Positions 33,138 to 45,800 of a stretch of 64,000 bases of DNA are shown piece by piece. Numbering within the stretch: position 1 is the stretch's first letter; every line of letters starts with the position of its first letter. The position numbers and the translations under genes are program-made. The stretch lies in contig OU744448.1 of the NCBI GenBank assembly GCA_916610825.1, positions 26,090,174 to 26,154,173 of the forward strand, read 5' to 3'. This DNA is from Haliclystus octoradiatus. Taxonomy: Eukaryota > Cnidaria > Staurozoa > Stauromedusae > Haliclystidae. A model generated the notes under the pieces. That model searched no databases and was not told the DNA's origin. It saw nothing but the letters and a program-made list of their open reading frames with translations.

Positions 33138-33185
33138 AACTATAACAATTGGCTCAGATGGTAGATCAACCGAGCTTCAGAGTAA
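33138..33185 (+). mobile_element. tRNA-derived SINE, left half (A box), split by MITE
   Basis: A box GGCTCAGATGG at 33151-33161. It continues at 33907 (B box GGTTCAAATCC at 33935-33945). Joining the halves over a single TAA matches the uninterrupted copy at 16040-16160. Confidence 0.6.
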
Positions 33186-33906
33186 AGCCCGGTTTCCACT
33201 TGACGAAAAATTCGCTGCAGCGAAAATTTCGCGGCTAAAAAGCCAAGTACGCATGCGCTGTGTGACGTTGCACACAATTTTGGACCACGCAGGTTTCGCT
33301 GCAACTTTCGCTGAAGCGAAAAAAGTAGTTGGAATTGATCCTACTTTTTTGCGATTCGCTGCAGCGAAATGTGAATCAAACCAATGCAAATCATCTGAAA
33401 ATGATGTTGTCATGACATTTTCAGCAAACAAGATGGCGGGATGAAATTTGTAGCCTGTATTGCTTTGTTGCCTGAAATTTGTAGCCTGTATTTTGTCAAT
33501 TGTGAATTTTTAGACCAATCATTACATAAAATTGTTCAAATGTCGAATGACATATTTTCGAAGAGAACGGTAAAAATATTCGATTATTTTAGAGCTTCAT
33601 TTCCTTTACGAGTAAATGAAACTCTCCTTTCTCTTTCCTCTCTTCAAATAATTTCCGGATCCAGAATGGTTTACTGTATTTTCTTGCATAAACTCTACGT
33701 CTTCTGAGCAGAAACATTTGAATAATTTGTAGTCGTGCAAGCAATACAGCTTCCAAATTGACTGGTGCCATGATGGATTTTCATAAAATGTAGATTTTGG
33801 CGCGCGAAAAATATTTCAAGTGGAAATGAACCAGCGAAAATTTCGCCGCGAAAGTAGCCGCGAATTTTTCGTTGCAGCGAAATTTTCGTCAAGTGGAAAC
33901 CCGGCT
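33186..33906. mobile_element. 721-bp MITE with ~50-bp inverted ends and TAA target duplication
   Basis: Left end AGCCCGGTTTCCACTTGACG, right end its inverse with few mismatches (AGCCGGGTTTCCACTTGACG). Homology continues through CGCTGCAGCGAAAATTTCGC-type sequence to about 50 bp. Flanked by TAA at 33183-33185 and 33907-33909; the related empty site at 16100 has a single TTAAGATC. A 3-bp TAA duplication is typical of PIF/Harbinger. No transposase is encoded. Confidence 0.75.
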
Positions 33907-33990
33907 TAAGATCTGATCAGATCTGATCGACTGTGGTTCAAATCCCGGAAGGTCATATTTAGATTGCGTGACCGCACGACTGGAGTTGAT
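33907..33990 (+). mobile_element. tRNA-derived SINE, right half (B box)
   Basis: TAAGATCTGATCAGATCTGATC then the B box at 33935-33945; see the left half at 33138-33185. Confidence 0.6.
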
Positions 33991-34982
33991 AAATAAATGC
34001 GCAAAGAGGAATAATCGTGAATGAAGATAATCACTTGACATACGTCATAAGCGTTCGTGATCGTTCAACCTTATGCTATCATGAGTCAAACCATCATTTC
34101 GCATGTTCTTAAGAATTAAATTAGGAGAAAGTTAAAACTCTATGTTACTTGACAAGCAGACTACTCATTTCGATAGTGAGTATTTACTTACTTATATCAG
34201 TTAGAATTTAATGGGGAAATTAATCATACTCTTTCAAATTGCTTGATTACATGGAATGTGTTATTAGAAAATACAAATTTTTACGGTTAATAATGAATTT
34301 ATAGTTATACTTTTCGGCAATCAATATCGAATTAAATATCATCAATAAACTGATTATTAATCGCGTTATCGCGTTGACATCTCCCTTCCCCATTCAAACA
34401 GCTGTATGCTTTTGGTATGACCCCTCAACAACAACTAAGTATGTACTTAATGGGTGGCAGTACTTTTTCAAAATATCACAGTATTTCAAAGATTCCTGAC
34501 TATTAAAACGTTAATTATAGCTAATCAAAAAACTCGCAAGAAGTAAACGAAAGCAGAATCGAAAAAGAGCAGTGTGAATGATTATCCTTAAAAAATTCAT
34601 TTGAATCAAATATTCTATCCACGACAGGATATACTCATGGGCTGGATAGTAATATGTTTTTCTTCTCAACAACGATAAGTCATGCTCCTCTAGATAATCA
34701 CATTATAAACAAACCATATTTATGCTCAAGGATTTTCATGAATTATTAATTGACACAACTTTGCTGGCTATTATCGTTGTAACTGCAGTAGTGACAAAAT
34801 GCTACGCCGAAAATGTTCTGTATCAGCTTTCCGCTTGACTGACAATGTCCTGCTACTTTCCCTATTCTATTTTTCTGGTTTCTATTACATGCTATCCCCA
34901 CCAATTATAATTCTGAATTTACTTCTTCTGCCGTTTTACAGTTGTCACACAGTATCACACTTTAAAGCAATAGCTGTTCTCT

Positions 34983-37179
34983 GAGAAAAACAGTATCATG
35001 GAATGTGTTCATATTGAACCGATTAAAAATGCAATTTCAGATGGACAGCTTTAACAAGGACAGTAATTTTACGGTCACAGACTTCGATTCATTTAAACGC
35101 ATATAAACGGGCATGGAGAAAAGAAAGAATCTTGGAAAGACGGTAAACATAGCGTTTGAGTATAATAGTATAATACTTACTTACTTTTGGTTTATATATT
35201 GATTACCGCTCGAGGCTTAAAACTCAATCCAACATTGGGTTTCTATAATTACTCTTATCACTATCGTTATTAGTGCTATAGTTTAAATTCGTATCAATAA
35301 TATTATACGAGATGGAAATGTTAAAATTGATAACGATTCACACACTTTTACTATATCGAAATTAATAATCTCCAAGTATGAGATCTTCATTGATTTATAG
35401 TATTGTGAGCATTCTTACCTTCTTATAGCCCTTCTTTGTTTCTGCTAACTTTCAATTAAAAATGTTGAATACATTTTATCAATCCATCAACATTTAACAT
35501 TATGCCCTTTTCTCGATCGTGTATGATATAAAATGTTCATCTGTTAGACTGTCACGCCCAAATAAATTAGTTGAGTGCATTACATAGGCAAGCACGTATT
35601 ACAATAAGATAAGTCCACCATGTGGCATTTAATCTATTGAAACCAGCTGCATTAACAACGAACGAGATATGAATATCTGTAATTGAATTATCTCTCAAAT
35701 GGGATATCCTGACCCTAATTAAATTGCCTGCGGGAAACAAATCTTTTTACATTTCAAAATACTCATTAGGACGTTGTTACGGTTTATGATGACTGTTAGA
35801 CTTCACGGACTGGGACCGGTTGGCGGAATCAGATGCCAAGAGCAAAACTTGTGCAATGGTGATTCAAATAATAAATCCACAAGCAACCTTAAATTCATAA
35901 CAAAATTTTGCATGGATGCTATTTTTATATTTTCGACACTATAGAGGCTTCTGTGTGTGTGTGTGTGTGTGTGTGCAATTTTATTTAACACCATTTTTCA
36001 ACATGTTACGATAATCCATTATAGAGCATTCCAATATTTCATTTGCGAATGCGTTGTAATTGCTTGGCCTATAAATTATTATAAAATCATATGTGGCTGC
36101 TCGTGGGCTTTTTGGTGGGGAGGGCAGGGGGCGAATTCCCCTAAAAAATGTTGTTTAACCCTCTCCACGAAGCTATGGACCGAAAGCCTCTCCATTGTTG
36201 CTGTAGTATGAATATTCTATTGACTATTCAACTCTATTGACTAAGTTGACCGATCTTATTGACATAACAGCGTTGCTTGAAAGCTTATGGGCAAGCGTCT
36301 GCCGACAATAGCGTTTAATTCTGCCTTATTAGCGCCTGCGCGTAAACATCTAGTTCATTAAAACCATTGTTATTTATGGTCAAAGGCGTCCTCTGCTCTT
36401 CTTGACGCCACCAAAATAAAAAGCTCTTTGAAAGAATGCTGCTTGCGTCAACCGTCAACGCTTTGTGTGGAATAACCTCAATATGTATGTGATAAAAGAT
36501 GTCGTCTTTATAAATAGAGCGTCAAACGGTGGAAAACTTTAAAACCATGTTGCTAAAGCAGATTTCGATACGTAATAATAATTCATTAAACTGTTCGAGA
36601 AGTTGGAAATATCAAAATGAGTGAAGGGATAATTCCATGTCATTGAAAGCATGCTTTCTAAATAGCTATTTGAAATGACAACGAAGGCACTGCCCCGAGT
36701 GCCATGTGGACGAGCCGCCACTGATAATCATCAAATGTGATACTGATTGGTTATTTTTGATTGTTGCGTTAGGAAAAGTAAGCTGTAACATTACGGATTC
36801 TGGCTTGAATCTCCAATATGCAACAAACTAACAATAGAGAAAAATGGCGTTCAAGCCTCATTATCGTGCAAATTTTTTAATGAGAACGAGATCAGCTTTT
36901 AAAAACCAAATGCATTTGACCTATTTTGATTAGCATTTTTTTAATCCGTTATATGTATTAGCACGCCTGTTCAGTACAGTTCATTGACGGATATAGAATT
37001 GTTTTATACCTCTATTTACTAATGTAACTATAATCTTCTGTTAATCTTGTTGATAACGCTGGAGAATTACTATCTAGGTGTCACGGGTGATGTCAATGTC
37101 GAAGCAGTGTTGTGTATTTTCAAATATATTCTCTTCCAATCTGGTGGCAGGAATGTTTATGTTGATGTTCACAGGCTTT
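34983..37179. other. Intergenic part of the duplicated unit (copy 1)
   Basis: No gene recognised. Holds a (TG)n tract (35952-35975) and a GC-richer patch near 36090-36180. Same content at 52624-54824. Confidence 0.5.
35952..35975. repeat. (TG)n microsatellite, 12 units
   Basis: The duplicate at 53592-53620 has about 14 units, a length change since duplication. Confidence 0.9.
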
Positions 37180-38289
37180 ATATCAACGATCTATGTTAGC
37201 AAAGTTTTACTTTCGACTATATGTTCATCAAAAAGGTGAAATGTCGCCATCAAATTTATCTAACTTTCAACCCAAAAGCAGAAAATGAACCAATTTTTTC
37301 TAAATCACGCATTGAAGCATGTCTTACTGATGTTGACTCTTGGATGACTTCAAACAAACTTTTGCTGAATGGCAGTAAGACTGAATTTCTCCTCTTTCAT
37401 GCTCGTCATCGACCCTTGCCGCCATTAAGCTCTATTAGTATTGGAGACAGTGACATCACAAATTCAACATCAGCTAAAAACATTGGCGTTTGGTTTGATG
37501 ATATACTATCAATGGATAAACAAGTGAAAGCCATCTGTAAAACTGCATTCTATCATCTTCGCAATATAGCCAAGATAAGAAAATATATTTCATTTAAACA
37601 TTGTGAAATTTTAATTCACTCATTTATATCATCAAGAATAGATCATTGCAATATATTACTATCTGGAATTACAAAAGAAAATTAACATAAGATACAATGC
37701 GTTCAAAATTCTGCTGCACATGTACTGACTTTCAAACGAAAATATGATCATATTACACCAATTCTACAAGATCTTCACTTGCTACCTGTAAAACAGCGCA
37801 TTAAATTCAAAATTTTAATCATCACATATAAAGCATGGTACGGAATGGCACCTAGTTATTTGACAGAACTATTGCTTCCTCGTATACCAATTAGAACTTT
37901 GAGGTCTAAAGATAAAATGCTACTTGTCCAACCAAAATGTCACTTGAAGACCTACGGATGTCGATCATTCTCCAACGTAGCGCCATTATTGTGGAATGGT
38001 CTCCCATTTGAAATTCGCTGTTGTACATCACTTGAACAATTCAAAACCGAAGTAAAAACGCATTTGTTCAAAGACTATTTTAATTTAAATTAAATTAAAA
38101 CATAATTATCATTCTATTATGCTGTAGATGTTTAACAATGAATCTTACCTTATACTTACTTACCTTATGTAATTCATTTTGTATATACCTTTTATTTAAT
38201 TTTATTACTATATAATCCTGTAAAGCGCCATTGGATTCATCAAGAAATGGCACTATAAAAATGCATATTATTATTATTATTATTATTAT
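37180..38289 (+). mobile_element. L2-like LINE fragment, copy 1 (ORF broken)
   Basis: Encodes from about 37221 the C-terminal RT region: D-S-W-M-T-S-N-K-L-L-L-N, K-T-E-F-L-L-F, K-N-I-G-V-W-F-D, then L-L-P-V-K-Q-R-I-K-F-K and a last block ending F-K-D-Y-F-N-L-N (stop near 38091). The order LNxxKTE - GV - LPVxxRIxFK is that of CR1/L2-clade LINEs. The 3' UTR ends CACTATAAAAATGCAT and a (TAT)n tail (38264-38289), as in L2 elements. A TAA at 37683-37685 breaks the frame where the duplicate has TTA. Confidence 0.8.
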
Positions 38290-39953
38290 CATGTTCCCAA
38301 ATGTTTTTAAAGCTATTATGTCATTCCTTGCAGTTCTTCCCTCTACGAGTTTTATTTCCTAGCCTGAACATTATATAGGTCTACAATTAATTTTTTTTTT
38401 CATTGATCAAACAAGTATTATATTCAACTAACGGTATTGACAGAATTAATAACTACTTGCTGTTCAGATTTTAATCAAAATAATGAAGAGCAATTTGTTT
38501 CAAAAATGAAAGACAATAGATCTTTTCGCCTATCTAAGGGCTGGTCTTTCAGAGTTTAATGGTTCATCTAGACACACAGGTACTTCTGAAAGTTTTTCTA
38601 TTTATAGTTATCCTAGTAAATCAATTCAGTATAGCTTGTATTATTTTAAATATCATAAAATTTACTTTTTTAAGAAAATCTTTCACAGCTTCAAATAAAA
38701 CATTTTCGGTCAAGATTCCAATTAGCCTTCTATTTCATCTACCAGCTACATTATCAAGATATGAAATTATAAAGAATCTCTAAGTTTTCTGATACAATGA
38801 TATAAAAAAAAAAAAAAAAAAATTCTAAACTAGGTCAGAAATTCATGAATTCACACCTCAATATCGTTCACTTTATACAAGGTTATCTCTGCACAAATGT
38901 TTACATGATTTGCCAATAACGGATTATCTGTATTAATATCTGTACTATTCGGCCAGTCAGTTGTCATAAATCCAGGACAGCCAGCCCACAAATATCGAAA
39001 TATGAAATATTTTATTTACAAACATACACAAATAACCGAATAGGTCACATACAGGAGTAACCTTGAAAATCAGCTTCAACCAGAGGTGTGATAACGCCTG
39101 GATATATATTTTTTTAATTATACTTCAGATGTGAAGAGTTTTTTAGTCATCTTTTAAGCTGGGTTTCTTTATAGCTGGCAAACAGAATTCGCTGCTTCAA
39201 ACATCGAAGAAAACTAACCTGGTATATCGTTGATGCAGATTGTCATAAGATAATCAATGGAATTTGATATTATTGCTGCTGATCGAGCCATCCTGTTACG
39301 ATTATTTCAACAAGCCAGTCATCATATGATCAGTTAATTGTTCAAGGCAATTTGATTCATCCAATTTGTTTATTGAACGGCCTCGTGCCAGTGTATTCCA
39401 ATAATCCAAATTGTGAAATGTTTAGTCTAGCACAGTGGCATCCAACCTACTATTTTGCATTAATGCTGAACGGAACTTGTGAAAGGTTTGAGGGGGATGC
39501 TTTGTGAGTCGTGAGAATGATATATAATAATCATATAATAATATTATTCCATGTTTAATGTAACAGTTTTGCACGTACGAAGGCACTTAAGAAAACACTT
39601 CACCTGTGACATCCAGAGTTTCAATTTTATAGCTTGACTTTTCTCATCCTAGTAATGACATAAAGAATGATAACATAACGAAGTATAATTTATAAATATG
39701 TAACAGCACACAATGCACTATATATTAAGCAATTGGCGCACAGTTTCCTAAGAGCTATTGAGATTTGGCGCACGAGAGGCACGTAAGGAGAAAACGAGTA
39801 GGCATCAGTAAATTGCTGACTACCTCGGCGAGTAATTTTCGCCTTCAAGTTTTCTGCTGAAGTGACTAATGATCTTCCACAATATAAACAGACCCGATTA
39901 CAAAGTCTGTTTCATTTTAGAAAATGGTTATCACATGCTGTATTTGTATTACA
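38290..39953. other. Intergenic (copy 1)
   Basis: No gene recognised; contains a poly(A)-like run at about 38803-38821. The minus-strand stretch near 39350-39590 is open in the duplicate (56950-57234) but not intact here, so I do not call a gene. Confidence 0.45.
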
Positions 39954-40136
39954 GGGTTACTGAACGGCAGCCGTGTTTGGGTTCTCTGATACAAACACGC
40001 GGGATGTTGGGAGACACGAGAAAGCATCAGAAAAACAAGAGCCCGTAGGGCTTGTGTTTTTCGCTTTCGAGTGTCTCCCTACATCCTAAGTGTTGGTATC
40101 AGAGAACCCAAACACAAGGGTGCCGTGCAGTAACCC
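39954..40136. mobile_element. 183-bp foldback (hairpin) element, copy 1
   Basis: GGGTTACTG at 39954 pairs with CAGTAACCC at 40128-40136. Inner blocks TTTGGGTTCTCTGATAC / GTATCAGAGAACCCAAA and GGGAGACACGAGAAAGC / GCTTTCGAGTGTCTCCC also pair, and the tip is AGCCCGTAGGGCT. Almost the whole length folds on itself, as in hairpin MITEs. Confidence 0.75.
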
Positions 40137-40257
40137 TTTCGTGAAATAAAACATATTTTTATTATTTTTAATCGAATTTAACATAAAAGATTTGACTGAT
40201 TAGATCAATTTTCTCCTATAAATATTCACGTCTTCGTCATATTTGCCTTTCTTCGAA

Positions 40258-41072
40258 TCACAGATCCAGAGTTCTACTTTCGAAACACTTTTGACTCTTT
40301 CGAACGCTATGATTTTGATCTGTCTTTTTTCTCACTTCTGCTGTGTCGCAAGCTTTTGCCGGTTTTGTAAGGCATTTTTGTCTCGGAATAACCATCATAA
40401 CCAAACAAATGATGCAAAGAAGAAGGATGCCTAGAATTATAATACTATATTCTGAAATATATATCATCAACGATGTTAATAATGCAATTTTTATATTTGC
40501 AATTAATTAGAAATTTTGGATGTTTTTTCTCTCATGATGTCTAAGTTGTTTTGGCTTGCGTGATCCAAACATGGGAGTAAGCCAATTAAATCACTAGAAC
40601 AGCATTCGAAAATCTATCGAGTTTTACAATCATATTTTTACCACACTCGAGTAATGTTGAAAGCACTCGTGTTTTCTAACATCTCTCGTGTAGTAAATAT
40701 GAATACAAACACGACAAGTGCATGGTAGCCCGTTAATACAAAATAAATTGTAACTATGTTATTAACATGGACTATTAATAAGAAATGGAATTTACCAAGA
40801 GAAAAATTATTTTTTGAATTTTAGATTTTATGCATGAGAATTTGATGCCATGTATGTAAAGTTACAGAAATTTGGTAAAGGTTTCTTATGTATAAAGTAA
40901 GTGCCGATTGGGTATGTACGAGGGATTCGATTGAATAAGATACTTCTGGTAAGTACTTCAGCAATTTTCGTTAAACAGACCATGCTATTAATAAAGAGAT
41001 AAACTTACCACATTCAGAATTTTTGTGGGGTTCATGTGGTGGTTTATTGTCGTTACGGAAAACTCGTTTCAT
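40258..41072 (-). CDS. Small single-pass membrane protein, two exons, 85 residues (copy 1)
   Basis: Exon 1 41072-41009 (ATG; M-K-R-V-F-R-N-D-N-K-P-P-H-E-P-H; GTAAGT donor, phase 1), exon 2 40451-40258 (acceptor TATTTCAG, stop TGA). A short basic/polar N-terminus, a strong membrane segment (I-I-I-L-G-I-L-L-L-C-I-I-C-L-V-M-M-V-I) and a ~40-residue basic tail with four cysteines. The codons before the ATG contain an in-frame stop, so exon 1 is not a continuation of an upstream coding exon. Not recognised. It lies between FREP-like genes on the same strand and was copied with them; only one obvious residue differs in the duplicate (L to Q in the membrane segment), which favours a real gene. Confidence 0.5.
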
Positions 41073-42817
41073 TGTCGTGATTCACTGATAAATCAAGTAC
41101 AAGAATTCTCATCGTTTACTATATTTGTGAACTGAATTTGCAAACTGAAGGGGCTTACAATAACATTCGAATTTAGATTATCATATCATCAATTAAACAA
41201 TGTTCAAAATAATTTACATTTTTGTTTTGTTAGGTAAAGTTGGCTTAATGGGAGTTTTCGAATAATGGGGAGATGAATCCCCAGCTGGTGTTTCCTTGTT
41301 CGTCGTGATTGGATCTTGTTTAGAAGTTGATTTACAAGTTGGAAGAAATAATTGAAAAGCCACTTTTCCGTCAGAAATTGGTATGGAAACTGCCAAAACC
41401 GGGTTTAAGCGCCAGAAAATAAATTTCGTTCGTTCTAAGCGGTACGAAGATTTCGAAAAACTTTGTTGTGAACGAAGCTGTCTGTTAAAAGTTTTTTGGG
41501 TTGATTCCGTAGAGATGCGCAGTGTAAGTGCGCACAAAGACATTTCGACTTCGTTCCGAATCTAAACCTCCCTAATGCTCTGTTTTACTCAACATTGAGC
41601 ATTTTCACATTACATGTGTATCTGTGTTTACATTCATTAAAATTATTTTTGAAATTTATTATTATAAATGACATGAGTAAAAGCTCAAATACAAAAAATT
41701 AGTATATGAAAACTAAAAGAAAATGAATGCTTTACAATTAGAAATATAAATAATAATACAATCAAAAACATACGTATCAGTCTTCAAAATTACAACGGCA
41801 TAGCGTAGTATGAATTTATAATCTTCTTTCGTATCTAGTTAATGAAAGTATTAGATGATGAGTATAATTGTCAGGAAAGTGATGGCCATTCCAAATTATT
41901 TGAGAGTAAAAATTTGGTAATGATTAAAGCATTTATTTTTGTCATTGTAATATGTCTGGTATGGAGAGGCTGGTAAATTTTAATTGTCAATTAATGGAGT
42001 GTTCTAAGGTCTAATTTTCAGTTTAAGCTAGTTCAATTATATTTGGGATCTTTTCATGATCTGAAACATTTTTATGGTCTTCCTCCGAACGTTATTTGAG
42101 CAGCCCCCGTCCAAGCGCAATGGAAGTTAACCCTCGGGCTTTTCAACTAAAAACAATGGATTTCTTCATTCATTGGAAGTTTTCAACATCAGTAGTTATA
42201 AAGCGTGACTATGTGTTTGTTTGCGTTTATTGATATCGCAGTGGAAATACGGAATATCACGCCAAAGCTCACAATCGTGAATTAACACAATTTATGCTAA
42301 TTCTTCAATATTAAAACTTTGCCAAACAACATCAGATAGCCATGTTAGCAAAATGCTATTCATCAGGGAGTTAAACACAAATTGAATAAACAATCTGACT
42401 CTTAAGGGCAAAACCAATTCAACGTGTATATTCCGTTTATTTAGACATTTAGTTATGATATTTTTATAACTAGATTATAATTATTTTTTTAATTCTTCAA
42501 CTTACAAATGTAATATACAGCAGTCGAAGCGTCGTATCTTGTATTTATAATAATTAGACTAATTTCCATGTAAATAGATATAAAGTATTAAATAAGCATC
42601 CTTGCATGACGTAACGTCATTTTTGTTCAAATGCTTTGTTTTATAACTTTTAAGTGCCCTGCTTGTTCCTATGGATTTCAGAGCAACATTTCAAATTGTT
42701 TGTTTTATGTTCAAATCTAGGAATGTTTCAAGTAGTCATGGATCCAACTCTGAACGTAACACACAATTTTTCCATGTATATTATCTACATATATTAGAAG
42801 AGATAATTATAGAATTA

Positions 42818-45800
42818 TTAGCAGGAATGCTTAATTTTAATTTCAGTTTTTTTCAAAGAGCGATCGAAGCCTGTGATTGATGACCAGTTAATTCCTTTTG
42901 AAAATACAGTAGAGCCGAACAATCCATTCAAATTTGCTTCAAAACAGGCTCCACACCACCATCCCCCACTCCAGTGTGAGGCACAATTTTTGGTTACACT
43001 TTCATCATTGTCCCTATCTTTGGTTGTAAACATTCGAGTTTTACTTTTACGAGTCATTGCATCAGTAGTATTACCTAGATGAGTAAACAAAATTAAGCTC
43101 AAATCATTTCAAATATTTTATTGAAAATCGGTACGGATTCAAATTAATGTAGTTCAAAAGCAAAATCTCCAGAGCATTGATTAGGCTTCTAAGGCTTAGG
43201 TTATACGTTCGTGCTGAACCAAAAATATTTATTTAATTGTGTTAAGTTCATCAGCTGGCACTCTCTGTATAACCCTAATCGTTTCGCCCTAAGGTATTTG
43301 GCCCATTCCTAATTGCTGGGGCGAATAATCCTGGCTCTCTGCGCTACTCTAGATCATCTCCATGTTATTCAGACGGGCTAGTGTCGTGCCGAACCAAATT
43401 ATTTTTATCATGGGAACCATGACTATTTCATAGATCGTCCTTATATAGCTAAAAACCGGGGGTCGTTGCTATCTTAGCCTCAGTTTCATGACATTACTAT
43501 GATGATTAGCTGAGAAATTAAGCAAACATTTTCAATGATCTTTTATCAATAATCCAAACTACTTGTTCAATAATCCAAGCGACACAAATCTGTTTTGATT
43601 TATTTATCAGTGATCTACAAAATGAGGTATAATGCAAGTACTACTCATTCTATCAATTTTAAAATGAGTATAATATTTCAAGCACATGATGTTTTCAAGG
43701 TAACATTTGAGTCCTTTGATAAACGAAAATTATGCTTACATCGTACGTCGTATTGTATGACTTTTTATGTTGAATAATGATATTCCAACCATGCTATGTG
43801 TTTTGATTTAGTTATCGATAATGTACAAGATGGTATCAAAATAGCATCACGATTATTGGGATTTTATTACGGTTATTAATTAAATATCTTATAGTAATAA
43901 TAATAATTCATAAAAAAGACCAAGTTGCTTCTTTCCCATTTTCAATTAATATCATAATCCATATAAATAGCCCTTTTCCTTAAAGTTTATTTAATTTCTA
44001 GTACAGTTTCCGGAGAAGCAATTCCTGTTGATAAATTTATTGGCAGTCGCCATTTTTTCTTCTGCTCGCGCTACAAAGGTCAGATTTCATCCTTCAAATG
44101 ATCAAAATTCAAATTTTGGTAATTGGTTCTTCGCTTGGCTCGACTGTAGAACCCGCAGCGGTACCGAACATCTATTATAGGCACGCACTTAATTGGAATA
44201 TGGTACGACACGACAGTATAACCTAGGCCAGAGGCAAAACGTATTTTGATATTTATCTTTCTTCTAATCAGATTTTACGATATTACTTATAAATTTATCA
44301 ATATGTTGGGTTTCAAAATTCAATCCAGACACCATCGAAACGTTTTACAAATGATAATGAACTGCTGCTGTCAACATTTATGTGAAATTTCAAGATGAAG
44401 ATTATTTAAAAAGAAATGAAAAATGCAAATGGATTTACCTTGATTTCCATTGAAATCTAATCGATAGTTGTCTGTTTCAGCTGATAGAGTAACGGAATAA
44501 TATTCCATATAGTAATAGACATCATTGTCCCACATATCGAAGCGAAGTATTACATCCTGATTTTTCATCAAGTTAACCATTGGTTCTAGACCAAGCCAAA
44601 AGTCGCCATTCAAATCTCCAAAGCCTTGTTTGTACGAAGACCATGTAGCGTCAAAATCAACATTTCCATTAACTCTTCTCTGAACCACAGTCCAGCCTTC
44701 AAAAAGGTTATATACATTAATTAGGTGAGAACAAACATTGATGTTGAACAATATCAAAATAATAATAGCATCTGACATGTTAGATTCATGTTTGCTTACG
44801 ACTCTTAAAAATAACTTCTAAGCAACTGCAATGACTTATTGTAGATTATTTGCAATACTAAAGCAAATTAAATGATTTTTCAACTTTAATTTTAGACCAA
44901 ATGTAATTAAAGTGCAATAAAATGGTTTTCTGCTGATTCTTTAATGGATCGACATTTTGAGCAACACCTTAATATAGGATCTCCGAATCTCAAATTGGCA
45001 GACATCGGTACGTTCGTCAAATAGAATATGAATATATGATCTGATCTTAATTTCAGGCTATACAATGTTTTTAAGGAAAATGTTAAGCCTGACCAAGCGT
45101 AGCTCTCTTGCGGACACTACAGTTGACTGATGTCACCTTATGGAAGCCGTAATTTCCGGCCTTGAGTTGTGTGAGGACCCTCGCGTTTACATGTATTTGT
45201 ATGTTTACATTTACATGTAACCTCGCTATTGCAAAGAATGTTTCGCCATGAAAGTAAGGCCAACAACAAGAACAAACCATATATGATACAAATTTAAAGG
45301 CTTCACAACAAATTAAACGAAGAAATAAATTTTTGTTTTTGTTAAATCTGAAAGCTGAAGAGTAAACTCGAACCGCTAAGAGTATCTTTTGTCGAACGAA
45401 GCAAATCATATATAACTGTCGTCTAATTAAGTCAAATAGCAAGCAGGTAAATAATGCTCCTTTCAATATCTTGGATTTCACTAAATTCTCAAATTTTCTC
45501 GTTTTCTAATTTCATTTGTTGTATTTCACGTGTCTATCCCATTTTAAAGTGTCCACCAATCACTATCGAAAACATTTCAAACATTTTTTCCAGCGATCTC
45601 AATTAGAAATTTGAATTGAAATAATTGATTTTGTTGAAACGCTAATGACTCCAAAGTCGGGTTTTCTTATATAATCTTCAGGTCTTAGCAAACATGGCAA
45701 TTATAAGCACCAATGTTGCAAGTGATCTCAAAATCTCAAAATCAATTAAAAAATAACAAGGAAGGAAATAATTGATGGTGATTCCCAGCAGGCAAACCAA

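Larger units (their letters stand above)
32983..34982. other. 2.0-kb segment present in duplication copy 1 only
   Basis: In copy 2 the flanks join directly at about 52623 (ATAACGAACT|GAGAAAAACA), with 2-3 bases of microhomology (CT). The segment contains an old SINE split by a MITE and otherwise AT-rich sequence. A deletion in copy 2 explains it more simply than a composite insertion in copy 1. Confidence 0.8.

Noticed and set aside
41214-41543. 109-codon minus-strand frame, also open in the duplicate (58862-59191).
   Set aside because: The copies differ at many amino acids, an opposite-strand frame overlaps it, and there is no domain or clear splice context.
45083-45481. 132-codon minus-strand frame repeated at 62730-63128.
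   Set aside because: It begins with GTG, not ATG; the protein is not recognised; conservation is explained by the recent duplication.
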